A stretch of 64,000 nucleotides of DNA, taken from the NCBI GenBank assembly GCA_963753165.1, contig CAVWBP010000012.1, positions 53,784 to 117,783 of the forward strand, given 5' to 3'. Origin of the DNA: JAKLQR01 sp963753165. Lineage in GTDB: Bacteria; Nitrospirota; Thermodesulfovibrionia; Thermodesulfovibrionales; SM23-35. The first letter of the stretch is position 1, and each line of letters opens with the position of its first letter. A model generated the notes under the pieces. That model was given only the letters and a program-made list of their open reading frames with translations. It ran no database searches and was not told the origin of the DNA. Made by a program: the position numbers and the translations under genes. Below are positions 49,152 to 59,373 of this stretch, piece after piece.

Positions 49152-50458
49152 AGATTCTTATAACGCAAGGACATATAGTAGACCCTTCACAGGGGATCGA
49201 TGGGATAGGAGATATTTATATTGAGGGGGGGAAGATAAAGGAAATCCAGACCCAGGGTGGAGAGCAGAGAGCAAAGAGCAAAGAGCGGAGATCCGGAGCG
49301 GAAGCCCCGGAATTTCAGACTATAGACGCACGCGGACTGACTGTATTCCCCGGGTTTGTTGATATGCACGTACACCTCAGGGAACCGGGCTTTGAATATA
49401 AGGAGACGATCAGGACGGGGACCCTGGCTGCCATAAAAGGCGGCTTCACAACCGTCTGCTGCATGCCGAACACAAACCCGGTGAATGACCACGCAAGCGT
49501 CACCGAATTCATTATGAGGAAGGCAGCCCAGGAAGGATACTGTGCCGTTCTCCCTATCGGAGCGATCACAAAGGGGCAGAAGGGCCGCGAGCTTGCAGAG
49601 ATCGGGACAATGAAACACGAAGGGTGTATCGCTTTTTCCGACGACGGACAGCCGGTGATGAACAGCCTCATGATGAGAAGGGCCCTCGAATACTCGAAAG
49701 CATTCAATGTTCCGGTCATCTCCCACTGCGAGGATTTAACCCTCTCAGAGGGGGGCGTCATGAACGAAGGGCTGATATCCGTGACGCGCGGACTCAGAGG
49801 CATTCCGGCGGAAGCCGAGATGATCATGGTCTTCAGGGATATCCTGCTGGCAGAACTGACCGGAGGGAAATTACACATCGCCCACGTGTCGACGGAAGGA
49901 TCGGTAGATCTTGTGCGGTATGCAAAGAAAAGAGGGATACAGGTAACGGCAGAGACCTGCCCGCATTATTTCAGCCTCACTGAAAAGGCGGTTGAGACCT
50001 ATGATGCAAACGCCAAGGTAAACCCTCCTTTGCGGACGGAGCGGGATATAGAGGCCATCAAGAGAGGATTGCAGGACGGTACCATAGAGGTGATTGCAAC
50101 AGACCATGCCCCGCATCATGCAGATGAAAAAATGCGGGAATTTGATCAGGCGCCTTCAGGCATTTCGGGTCTTGAAACCGCGCTTAGTCTGAGTCTGCGA
50201 CTTGTCGATGAAAAGGTGCTTACCCTCCCTCAGTTAATCGAAAAGATGACGTTCAACCCGTCGAAGATACTGGGAATCAGGAAAGGAACGTTAAAGCGCG
50301 GCAGTGACGCGGATATCGTCATAGTGGACAGGGAAAAAGAGTATAAGGTTTCGCCGGAGCAGTTTGCATCCAAAGGGAAAAACACCCCTTTTGCAGGGTG
50401 GGACCTGAGGGGATTGCCGGTCTTCACCTTATCCAGGGGGAAACTCCATGAATGGTAA
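49148..50458 (+). CDS. pyrC: Dihydroorotase
   Basis: PyrC cyclises carbamoyl aspartate to dihydroorotate. The 436 residues are of the type I class with DMHVHLREPGFEYKETI (HxH metal ligands), FTTVCCMPNTNPVND, FSDDGQPV, ISHCEDLTL, IAHVSTEGSVDLVR and ATDHAPHHADEK. Residues 35-50 (EQRAKSKERRSGAE) come from a purine-rich direct-repeat stretch (49259-49300) that is not conserved in the family and looks like an inserted short repeat. It overlaps pyrB and carA. Confidence 0.95.
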   Translation: MKILITQGHIVDPSQGIDGIGDIYIEGGKIKEIQTQGGEQRAKSKERRSGAEAPEFQTIDARGLTVFPGFVDMHVHLREPGFEYKETIRTGTLAAIKGGFTTVCCMPNTNPVNDHASVTEFIMRKAAQEGYCAVLPIGAITKGQKGRELAEIGTMKHEGCIAFSDDGQPVMNSLMMRRALEYSKAFNVPVISHCEDLTLSEGGVMNEGLISVTRGLRGIPAEAEMIMVFRDILLAELTGGKLHIAHVSTEGSVDLVRYAKKRGIQVTAETCPHYFSLTEKAVETYDANAKVNPPLRTERDIEAIKRGLQDGTIEVIATDHAPHHADEKMREFDQAPSGISGLETALSLSLRLVDEKVLTLPQLIEKMTFNPSKILGIRKGTLKRGSDADIVIVDREKEYKVSPEQFASKGKNTPFAGWDLRGLPVFTLSRGKLHEW

Positions 50459-51609
50459 GGCATTTCTGGTTCTTTCCGACGGAACGGTTTTTGAGGGCAG
50501 GGGATTCGGCAGCGAGGGCGAGACGATAGGCGAAGTCGTCTTCAATACCTCGATGACCGGGTATCAGGAGATACTCTCTGACCCTTCCTATAAAGGCCAG
50601 ATCGTGACCATGACATATTCGCAGATAGGCAACTACGGCGTGAATGAAGAGGATATCGAATCCCTTGACGGTCCGAAGGCAGAGGGGTTCGTGGTGAAGG
50701 AATATATCGACTACCGGAGCAACTGGAGATCTTCTCAGTCTCTGGGCCGGTATCTCCTGGACCATAAAATAGTCTGCATCGAAGGGATCGACACAAGGGC
50801 TTTAACCCGTCATCTGAGAGATCACGGGGCCCAGATGGGGATCATTTCGACTGTTGAGCCTGATCCCGCAGCTCTTTTGGACAAGGTCAGGAAACACCCT
50901 GGAATTTCCGCATTCGACCTTGTCAGGGATGTAACCACGAAAGATACGTATATATGGAATAAAGGGGTATGGAAATGGGGATCTGCTGATACAGAAGTTC
51001 AAAGTTATGAAAACTCACCCCTCATCCCTCATCCTCTCATCCTTCAGGGTCGTCGTCTACGACTTTGGCGTCAAGTTCAACATTTTGAGAAATCTCTCTG
51101 ACGCAGGGTTTGCGGTGACGGTTGTCCCTGCGCAAACTCCTGCTGAAGCAGTGCTTGAGATGAACCCCGACGGGATTATCCTGAGCAACGGACCAGGAGA
51201 CCCCGAGACAGTCACCTATGCGATAGCAAATACGAAAAAGCTCATGGGCAGGAAACCGGTCTTCGGGATCTGCCTCGGCCATCAGATACTCGGTCTCGCA
51301 ATGGGCGGCAGAACGTATAAATTGAAATTCGGCCACCATGGCGGGAACCATCCTGTCAAAGACTTGTTAACCGGCAGGGTTGAGATCACCTCGCAGAATC
51401 ATAACTACTGTGTCGACATAAAAAGCCTGCACGGCCAGGTGAGTCTTACACACAGCAATCTTTATGATGGAACAGAGGAAGGGATGAAGCATGTTGAGCT
51501 GCCTGTATTTTCGGTCCAGCACCACCCGGAGGCCGGCCCGGGGCCGAATGATGCGGCACATATATTCAGCAGATTTAAAACAATGATTGAGGACTCAAAA
51601 AAAGAATGA
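50448..51609 (+). CDS. carA: Carbamoyl-phosphate synthase small subunit (one frameshift near 51000)
   Basis: This glutamine amidotransferase subunit supplies ammonia to CarB. The N-terminal domain (FLVLSDGTVFEGRGFG, VVFNTSMTGYQEILSDPSY, GIDTRALTRHLRDHGA) runs to about 50980. A one-base forward shift between 50985 and 51040 is needed to continue VVVYDFGVKFNILRNL, GIILSNGPGDPE, the catalytic cysteine VFGICLGHQILGLA, and FSVQHHPEAGPGP. The joint region is a TCATCC-rich stretch (THPSSLILSSF) not found in the family, resembling one in mnmE. The joined length is about 386 residues. Confidence 0.9.
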
Positions 51610-51629
51610 CGTGCGGTTATTGCTCTGTC

Positions 51630-51656
51630 ATTCCGGTTTGTCCGGAATCCTTTTTA
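51630..51656 (+). terminator. Terminator-like hairpin between carA and carB
   Basis: ATTCCGG (51630-51636), loop TTTGT, CCGGAAT (51642-51648), then CCTTTTTATAAC. It may reduce read-through into carB or be a remnant of a dispersed GTCATTCC-type repeat. A second hairpin (CCTGTGTCGCGATACAGG, near 51734) follows before the carB Shine-Dalgarno. Confidence 0.5.
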
Positions 51657-51787
51657 TAACAATCCCCCAAATCCCTCTTGGTTGAAGGGTGCCTAAGAAA
51701 GATTCCCGATAAGCGGAAATGACATGAGTTGCCCTGTGTCGCGATACAGGAGACTTGGCAAGAGAGAGGGTAGCAAGGTGAGATATT

Positions 51788-54700
51788 ATGCCAAAACGGA
51801 CTGATATTAAAACAATATTATTAATCGGTTCAGGCCCCATCATCATCGGCCAGGCGTGCGAGTTCGACTATTCCGGGACACAGGCATGCAAGGCATTGAG
51901 GGAGGAGGGCTACAGGGTCGTGCTCGTAAACTCCAATCCTGCAACGATCATGACAGACCCGGAGACTGCAGACGCAACCTATATAGAGCCTTTAACCGCT
52001 GATATCCTTGAGATGATAATCAGGAAGGAAAAACCGGATGCCCTTTTACCGACGATGGGCGGACAGACCGCGCTGAACCTTGCTGTTGAACTCGCCGGGA
52101 AAGGCATTCTCGACAAATACGGGGTTGAACTTATTGGCGCAAAGCTCGACGCCATAAAAAAGGCGGAAGACAGGGAGCTTTTCAAGAAGGCGATGGAAGA
52201 CATAGGCCTCGAAGTGCCGAGAGTCAGCCCATGTCGGTTCGCTCAAAGAGGGGCTCGAAGCGGTTGAACATATCGGGTTCCCGGCCATCCTCAGGCCTTC
52301 TTTTACTCTGGGAGGCACCGGCGGAGGCATCGCATATAACCTCGAGGAATATCAGGAACTGCTGGACCGCGGGCTGAAGCTTAGTCCGGTCCGCCAGGTG
52401 CTTGTCGAGGAATCCGCGCTCGGATGGAAGGAATATGAGCTTGAGGTTATGCGCGACACGAAGGATAATGTCGTTATCATCTGTTCCATAGAAAACTTTG
52501 ACCCCATGGGGATACATACCGGGGACTCGATCACCGTGGCACCTGCGCAGACCCTTACGGACAAAGAGTATCAGAGGATGCGTGACGCATCTATTGCAAT
52601 CATTCGTGAGATAGGGGTCGACACCGGCGGCTCCAATATCCAGTTTGCGGTCAATCCAAAAACCGGAAAAATGGTGGTGATAGAAATGAACCCGAGGGTA
52701 TCGAGAAGCTCAGCCCTTGCATCAAAGGCAACGGGGTTCCCTATCGCAAAGATTGCGGCAAAACTTGCCATCGGACTGTCCCTCGACGAGATACCCAATG
52801 ATATCACCAGGGAGACCCCTGCATCATTTGAACCTACTATAGACTATGTGGTCACCAAGTTCCCGCGTTTTGCCTTTGAGAAATTCCCTGAGGCAGACCC
52901 GACACTGACTACACAGATGAAGTCTGTCGGAGAGGCAATGTCGATCGGAAGGACATTCAAAGAGTCTCTCCAGAAAGCGATCAGGAGTCTGGAAATCGGC
53001 AGCTACGGTTTTGAAAATACCGATGCCGATATCAGCGTGATTAAATCCAGACTCAAGACCCCGAATGCCGAACGGATATGGTACATAGCACAGGCCCTGA
53101 GGGAAGGCATGAGCATTCAGGAAATATATGAACTCACATGGATAGATCCCTGGTTCCTTGAGAATATGAAACAGATCATAGATATGGAAGAAAGGATTCA
53201 GGCTTTCCACAAAAACCCCGCCCTAACCCTCCCCTTGCAAAGGAAAGGACAGGAGCGTGGTGAAAATGCCGAACTGAGAGAAATGCTGCAAGAGGCGAAA
53301 GCGGTACGGGTTTTCAGACAGAAGGATCGCGCAGCTGCTCGATGTCCGGGAGCAGGATGTCAGAAACTTAAGACGACACTATACTATACGCGCAGTCTAT
53401 AAGATGGTCGATACCTGTGCTGCCGAGTTCGCTGCCTATACGCCATATCTGTATTCGACGTATGAAGTGCCATTTTATAAAGGTTGAAAATCAGGAAGGA
53501 TGACCCATGCACACCCCCTTGAGGGGGAGATCAAGCGAGGATTGTGACCTGAAGCCTCGATCCTTTCAATCGAGTGTGAGGCGAACCCGAGCACGAGAAA
53601 GAAAATCATTATCCTCGGCTCCGGGCCCAACAGGATCGGCCAGGGCATTGAATTTGATTACTGCTGTGTCCACGCGGTCTTTGCCCTGAGAGAGATCGGG
53701 TATGAAACGATCATGGTGAACTGTAATCCGGAAACAGTCAGCACAGACTATGATACCGCTGACAGGCTTTATTTCGAGCCTCTGACTATTGAGGATGTAT
53801 TGAATATCATAGAGACTGAAAAACCCGAGGGAGTTATCGTGCAGTTCGGGGGGCAGACACCTCTTAAGCTCGCGGTGCCGCTTGAAAGAGAAGGGATAAA
53901 GATCCTCGGGACCTCTCCTGATTCGATAGACCGCGCGGAAGACAGAAAACGGTTCAAGGAACTGCTTCACAAGCTTGATCTCAGACAGGCTGACAGCGAC
54001 ACCGCGATGTCTGTTCAGGAGGCCGTCTCTGCTGCAGCACGGATAGGATACCCTGTGATGGTAAGACCATCCTATGTGCTCGGCGGCAGGGCTATGGAAA
54101 TAGTCTACGACGAAAAATCGCTCGATGGATACATGCAGCGTGCAGTCAAGGCGTCTCCAAAACATCCTGTGCTGGTCGATAAATATCTGGAAGATGCCAT
54201 TGAGGTTGACGTTGACGCCATATCCGACGGAACCGACGTAGTCATCGGGGGCGTGATGGAGCATATTGAGGAAGCAGGCATCCACTCAGGAGATTCTGCA
54301 TGTTCGCTCCCGCCCCATTCTTTGAGCAAAAAAATCGTCAAGGAGATAGAAAGGCAGACAAAGGCGCTTGCAAAGGAGCTCAAGGTAATAGGCCTGATGA
54401 ATGTGCAGTTTGCGGTCAAGAACCAGGACATCTATATTCTCGAAGTAAATCCAAGGGGGTCGAGGACGGTCCCTTTTGTGGGAAAAGCGACGGGCGTCCC
54501 CCTTGCGAAGCTGGCAGCAAAGCTGATGGGCGGCAAGACACTGAAAGAACTCGGCTTTACAAAAGAGAAGCGCATAAAACACATTGCGGTGAAGGAAGCG
54601 GTGTTCCCCTTTGACCGGTTCCATGGAGTCGACACCATCCTCGGCCCTGAAATGAAATCAACCGGCGAGGTGATGGGTATAGATAATGATTTCGGGCTTG

Positions 54701-55146
54701 CGTTCGGAAAATCCCAGACATCGAGCGGTAATAACATCCCCCTGGACGGGAAGATATTCGTAAGCCTGAAAGACAAGGACAAGGCCCCTTCAGTTCCCCT
54801 TGTCAGAAAACTGCTTGAGCTTGGGTTTTCCGTGATCGCAACCAGGGGTACCGCACAGTACCTGAAAGACCATGGACTGGAGGTCGGGGTGATTAACAAG
54901 GTTGCAGAGGGCAGGCCTCACATCGTGGATTTAATAAAAAACAAAGAAATACATTTTGTCATCAATACGGTAAGCGGCGCACAGGCACAGAAAGATTCAT
55001 TTTCGATACGGCAGAGCGCCATTCAGTACAAGGTGCCGTTTACCACTACAATATCCGGCGCTATCGCTGCAGTGAATGCTATTGAGAAGCTGAAAAAGGG
55101 GAAGATTCATATCAAGTCGATTCAGGAATATCATAAAGGCACTTAG
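51788..55146 (+). CDS. carB: Carbamoyl-phosphate synthase large subunit, interrupted (two frameshifts and a linker insertion)
   Basis: CarB makes carbamoyl phosphate for pyrimidines and arginine. The N half starts MPKRTDIKTILLIGSGPIII with ACEFDYSGTQACKAL. One extra base at about 52229 (AGCCCATGTC) and another at about 53303 (GCGGTACGGG) break it. Restored, it reads through GGTGGGIAYNLEEY and VVIEMNPRVSRSSALASKAT to YTPYLYSTYE. Then about 105 bases (53472-53570) of unrelated sequence with two in-frame TGA codons lie exactly at the junction of the two synthetase halves. ECEANPSTRKKIIILGSGPN resumes the C half, which is intact to 55146 (TVSTDYDTADRLYFEP, LEVNPRGSRTVPFVGKATG). The C half has no normal start codon before its first nucleotide-binding motif. 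Confidence 0.88.
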
Positions 55147-55263
55147 TCAAGAGCGAACAAGTAAGTATTGTCGTGAAATCGCCGGGTTACATAATATTTT
55201 GAGCAATATCTGAACTTTTTGGGTTAAAATTAACATTACCTGAAAATATTATTGGGGGTGCGT

Positions 55264-56415
55264 ATGTTGGGGAAAAATTATTTATTTACCTCTGAGTCGG
55301 TCACAGAAGGCCACCCAGACAAGATTGCCGATCAGATTTCGGACTCAATACTGGACACCATAATCGCAAAAGATCCGACAGCCAGGGTAGCATGCGAGAC
55401 ACTTGTGACAACAGGGCTGGCCTTTGTGGCCGGTGAAATTAGCACAAACTGCTATGTTGAAATCCCTGATATTGTGAGAGAGACGATAAAAGATATTGGC
55501 TATACAAGGGCAAAATATGGATTTGACTACGAAACATGTGCGGTGATAACTTCGATCCACGGCCAATCTTCGGATATCGCCCTCGGCGTGGATATAGGCG
55601 GCGCCGGCGATCAGGGACTTATGTTTGGATTTGCCTGCAATGAAACCGCAGAGCTTATGCCTCTCCCGATATTGCTTGCTCACAAACTTGCCATGAAGTT
55701 GTCGGAATTAAGGAAAAAAGATATCCTCGGATATTTAAGACCCGATGGTAAATCACAGGTCACCATTGAATACCGGGACGGGAAACCCCTGAGGGTTGAC
55801 AGCATTGTTATTTCAACTCAGCATAGTCCGGAGGTTACGCTGAAAGAGATACGGGAAGATGTGATTGAGCAGGTAATCAAGCCCACAGTCCCTCCCGAAC
55901 TCCTTGATGAAGAGAATATTAAGTATTTTGTGAATCCGACCGGGCGCTTTGTGATCGGAGGTCCGATGGGCGATACCGGGCTCACGGGCAGGAAGATCAT
56001 TGTCGACAGCTACGGAGGCGTCGGAAGCCACGGAGGAGGTTGTTTCTCCGGGAAAGACCCGTCAAAGGTAGACAGGTCCGGTGCCTATATGTCGCGGTAT
56101 ATCGCAAAGAATATTGTTGCCGCCGGAATAGCCGACAGAGTGCAGGTTCAGATTGCGTATGCCATCGGTGTGCCTGAGCCGGTCTCGGTACTTGCGGAAA
56201 CATACGGCACGGGAAAGATCCCGCAGGAAAAGATAGAGAAACTGATACGGGAGAACTTTCTCCTTACCCCGCAGGGGATGATCGATACCCTGAATCTGAG
56301 AAGGCCCATATTCAGGAAAACCGCTGCGTACGGACATTTCGGAAGAAACGACCCTGATTTTACCTGGGAGAACACAGATAAGGCGGATACTTTGAAAAAA
56401 GCAGCAGGACTATAA
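55264..56415 (+). CDS. metK: S-adenosylmethionine synthase
   Basis: MetK makes SAM from methionine and ATP. The start is taken at ATG 55264 (MLGKNYLFTSESVTEGHPDK) after GGGGGTG. The 383 residues contain GHPDKIADQISDSILD, the catalytic-loop region GGAGDQGLMFGFACNET, the substrate phrase LTGRKIIVDSYGGVGSHGGG, and FSGKDPSKVDRSGAYMSRY. No SAM riboswitch is recognisable in the 117 bases upstream. ahcY follows, so the methyl-cycle genes are together. Confidence 0.97.
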   Translation: MLGKNYLFTSESVTEGHPDKIADQISDSILDTIIAKDPTARVACETLVTTGLAFVAGEISTNCYVEIPDIVRETIKDIGYTRAKYGFDYETCAVITSIHGQSSDIALGVDIGGAGDQGLMFGFACNETAELMPLPILLAHKLAMKLSELRKKDILGYLRPDGKSQVTIEYRDGKPLRVDSIVISTQHSPEVTLKEIREDVIEQVIKPTVPPELLDEENIKYFVNPTGRFVIGGPMGDTGLTGRKIIVDSYGGVGSHGGGCFSGKDPSKVDRSGAYMSRYIAKNIVAAGIADRVQVQIAYAIGVPEPVSVLAETYGTGKIPQEKIEKLIRENFLLTPQGMIDTLNLRRPIFRKTAAYGHFGRNDPDFTWENTDKADTLKKAAGL

Positions 56416-56517
56416 AAATCAGGTACAGGCAAAGGTAGAGGTTCAGAAGAAAAATTTATTTCTCTCTTGTCTCTCTCTCTATACCTTTCCCTGTACTTTT
56501 TGTGGAACGGAGGATAA

Positions 56518-57777
56518 ATGATAAAGCATGATGTAAAAGATATCACGTTGGCAAAAAAAGGGAAGCTTCGCATTGAATGGGCTGCACAGGAGATGCCTGT
56601 GCTGAAAATTATTACCGAGAGATTCAGAAAAGAAAAACCGCTCAAAGGGTTCAGGCTTTCCGCCTGTCTGCATGTTACCACAGAAACAGCAAACCTTATG
56701 GAGACCCTGCAAGCGGGCGGGGCTGAGGTTACACTCTGTGCCTCTAATCCGTTGAGCACCCAGGATGATGTTGCAGCGTCACTCGTAAAAAATTCAAAAA
56801 TCCCGGTCTTTGCAATAAAGGGAGAAGACAATAAAACGTATTACCGGCACATCAACGATGTGCTTTCGTGCAAGCCTCATATGACGATGGATGACGGAGC
56901 CGATATTGTTTCAACACTCCATAAGACAAAAAAAGATCTGCTCAAAAATATCATAGGAGGCACGGAAGAGACTACAACGGGGGTTATACGCCTGAGGGCC
57001 ATGGCTGACAAAGGTGTCCTGAAATATCCGATCATAGCGGTGAATGATGCATATACAAAATACCTCTTTGATAACCGTTACGGAACTGGCCAGAGCACCA
57101 TTGACGGAATCATGAGGGCGACGAACCGTCTCATCTCCGGTTCGGTCTTTGTTGTCTCCGGTTATGGCTGGTGCGGCAAGGGCATTGCCATGAGAGCAAA
57201 AGGCATGGGAGCAAAGGTTATTGTCACCGAAGCAAACCCATTGAGAGCGCTTGAAGCTACTATGGACGGGTTTGAGGTTATGCCGGTAAAAGATGCGTCG
57301 AGGATCGGGGATATTTTCGTTACTGCAACCGGGGACGTCAGTGTTATCTCAAAAGAATGTTTTGCCGTGATGAAGGACGGAGCGATACTCGTGCAATTCA
57401 GGCCATTTCAATGTTGAGATAGCCACAGACGACCTGAAAAAGATGTCGACGAAAAGAAGGATTATCCGGGACTTTGTTGAAGAGTATTCCCTGAAGAACA
57501 GACGGAGGATATATCTTCTCGGTGATGGAAGGCTGATTAATCTTGCCGCTGCCGAGGGACATCCTTCTTCGGTTATGGATATGAGTTTCGCGAACCAGGC
57601 GCTCTGCGCGGAATATATGGTCAAAAATTTCAAAAAACTCGAAAAAAAGGTTTACAGTGTTCCTGATTACATCGACAAAATGATCGCTCTCTCAAGCTCA
57701 AGGCAATGGGAATCAAGATCGACTCACTCACTGCAGACCAGAAAAAATATCTGGAGAGCTGGGAACTGGGAACGTAG
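56518..57777 (+). CDS. ahcY: Adenosylhomocysteinase (two frameshifts)
   Basis: AhcY splits S-adenosylhomocysteine to adenosine and homocysteine and keeps methylation running. The first 290 residues show HVTTETANLMETLQAGGAEV, MDDGADIVSTLH, NDAYTKYLFDNRYGTGQS and the NAD site VVSGYGWCGKGIAMRAKGMG. At about 57393 one extra base breaks the frame; shifting forward continues CNSGHFNVEIATDDL and YLLGDGRLINLAAAEGHPSS. Near 57685 (GCTCTCTCAAG) the shift is the other way (one base missing), giving LKLKAMGIKIDSLTADQKKY and the true end WELGT at 57777. The joined length is about 419 residues, normal. Confidence 0.92.
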
Positions 57778-57835
57778 AGAGTTTATTGAGTTTGCCATGG
57801 TTTCTTGAGTTAGTAAACAGCATTAGGAACTGAAT

Positions 57836-58324
57836 GTGCCTATGATTACGGTTGCGGTATTGACGCTCAGCGATAAGGGGTCAACAGGGGAGAGGGATGA
57901 TGCGAGCGGTCTGCTTATTCAGGAACTTCTGAAGCGCATCGGCGCCGAAGTCAAATCCTATGACATCCTGCCCGACGAAAAGGACCTGATAAAAGAGAAG
58001 CTCATTCAATTCAGCGCACAGGTTGATTTAATAATAACCACAGGCGGCACCGGCCTTGCCCCGAGAGATGTGACCCCGGATGCAACCCTCGAAATAATAG
58101 AGAAAGAAGTGCCGGGCATTGCCGAGGCAATGAGGCTTGAAGGACTTAAAAAGACAAACAGGGCAATGCTTTCACGGGCGGTAGCAGGCGTGAGAGGAAA
58201 GTGTCTCATTATCAACCTTCCCGGAAGCCCAAAGGCAGTCCGTGAGAGTCTTGACGCCATCATAGACGTGATCCCGCATGCCGTCGAAAAGCTCAAAGGC
58301 GACCCTTCCGAATGCGCCCGCTGA
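57836..58324 (+). CDS. mogA: Molybdopterin adenylyltransferase (MogA/MoaB family)
   Basis: MogA adenylylates molybdopterin before molybdenum insertion. The 162 residues have the family motifs VLTLSDKGSTGERDDASG, the substrate loop LIITTGGTGLAPRDVTPDAT, SRAVAGVRGKCLIINLPGSP and AVRESLDAIIDVIPHAVE. The GTG at 57836 follows AGGAA; ATG two codons later is an alternative. Other molybdenum cofactor genes are not in the window. MoaB is closely similar and cannot be fully excluded. Confidence 0.92.
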   Translation: MPMITVAVLTLSDKGSTGERDDASGLLIQELLKRIGAEVKSYDILPDEKDLIKEKLIQFSAQVDLIITTGGTGLAPRDVTPDATLEIIEKEVPGIAEAMRLEGLKKTNRAMLSRAVAGVRGKCLIINLPGSPKAVRESLDAIIDVIPHAVEKLKGDPSECAR

Positions 58325-58368
58325 TTCAGCCTCCATTATACAGATCCCAAATCCAGCAATAAAAAGTT

Positions 58369-58445
58369 GTCATTGCGAACGAAGTGAAGCAATCCCGTCT
58401 TCCCCTGTCAGATTGCCACGCACCCTCTTGGGTGCTCGCAATGAC
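58369..58445. repeat. GTCATTGCGA-type palindromic intergenic repeat
   Basis: GTCATTGCGA (58369-58378) and its inverse CGCAATGAC (58437-58445) bracket AAGCAATCCC and AGATTGCC, the usual layout of dispersed intergenic palindromes in many environmental bacteria. It holds no gene. Confidence 0.7.
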
Positions 58446-58493
58446 CGATAAAAGAATGCTTTCATCATTTTATAAAGGGAAAAAGGAGGCAAT

Positions 58494-59102
58494 ATGAAAA
58501 AGGTAAAATGTTTTATGAGTATAGTAATGGTCATGGTTTTGTTGCCCGTATGGTCTGTTGCTTTCGCAGAAAAGGAGGAAAAAATGTCCGATGCTCTTTC
58601 CGTTATTCATAGCCGCAAAAGTGTGCGCAGTTTTACTGGCCATAGTGTAAGTAAGGAAATGTTGGATAAAATCATAAGGGCAGGTATGGCAGCGCCGACT
58701 GCGGTAAACAAGCAGCCATGGGCATTTGTTGTTGTCACCGACCGGAAAATCCTTGACGCCCTTGCTGCAGGACTACCGTATGCCAAAATGCTAGACAAAG
58801 CAGGCGCTGCGATTATTGTGTGTGCCATACCGGAAAAGGCATATGAAAAAAGTCTGGAATTAGCGGTTCTTGACAGCACCTGTGCAAGCGAGAATATATT
58901 GTTAGCTGCCGAAGCGTTGGGATTAGGTGCGGTCTGGACTGCTGCATATCCGTATAAAGACAGGATGGATATTGCAAGAAAAGCCCTGAACATCCCGCAA
59001 GACATCATTCCGCTGAATGTTATCCCTGTAGGACATCCCACAGGGACAGATAAACCAAAAGACAAATACAAACCTGAAAATATTCACTGGGAGAAATGGT
59101 AA
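58494..59102 (+). CDS. Nitroreductase-family protein with N-terminal signal peptide and a second internal start
   Basis: The 202-residue protein has a Sec-type signal peptide (CFMSIVMVMVLLPVWSVAFA) followed by a nitroreductase FMN-binding domain: IHSRKSVRSFTGHSVSKEML, RAGMAAPTAVNKQPWAFVVV, ACASENILLAAEALGLGAVW-like TCASENILLAAEALGLG, and a C-terminal IPVGHPTG. AAGGAGG precedes the ATG at 58494 and another AAGGAGG sits 5 bases before an internal ATG at 58584 (MSDALSVIHS), the usual start of cytosolic relatives. Two products, one exported, are possible. The substrate is unknown. Confidence 0.88.
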   Translation: MKKVKCFMSIVMVMVLLPVWSVAFAEKEEKMSDALSVIHSRKSVRSFTGHSVSKEMLDKIIRAGMAAPTAVNKQPWAFVVVTDRKILDALAAGLPYAKMLDKAGAAIIVCAIPEKAYEKSLELAVLDSTCASENILLAAEALGLGAVWTAAYPYKDRMDIARKALNIPQDIIPLNVIPVGHPTGTDKPKDKYKPENIHWEKW

Positions 59103-59373
59103 ATATCAGAAAATAATAAGTGTGCCGGATAAAAAAACTAAGATAAAGTGGTTGATACTAAAGGGTAATTTGCGGGACAGTTTTATATAATTTAATAACT
59201 ATACCGTCCTATTTTCTTTATTACTGCTGTCAAATACGTAGCTCGGTGACCTTATGACAACCTCTCGTGCCGCATTGTTTCTAACACCTGATAATCATAT
59301 AGAGGGCACCTCCTGAGCATATCGTTTGCGGTATGCTCAAGGGAAGAAACCAATCTTAACCTTTAGGAGGTGC

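Noticed and set aside
55147..55263. Possible SAM riboswitch upstream of metK
   Set aside because: None of the known SAM aptamer core motifs is visible and there is no terminator before the gene.
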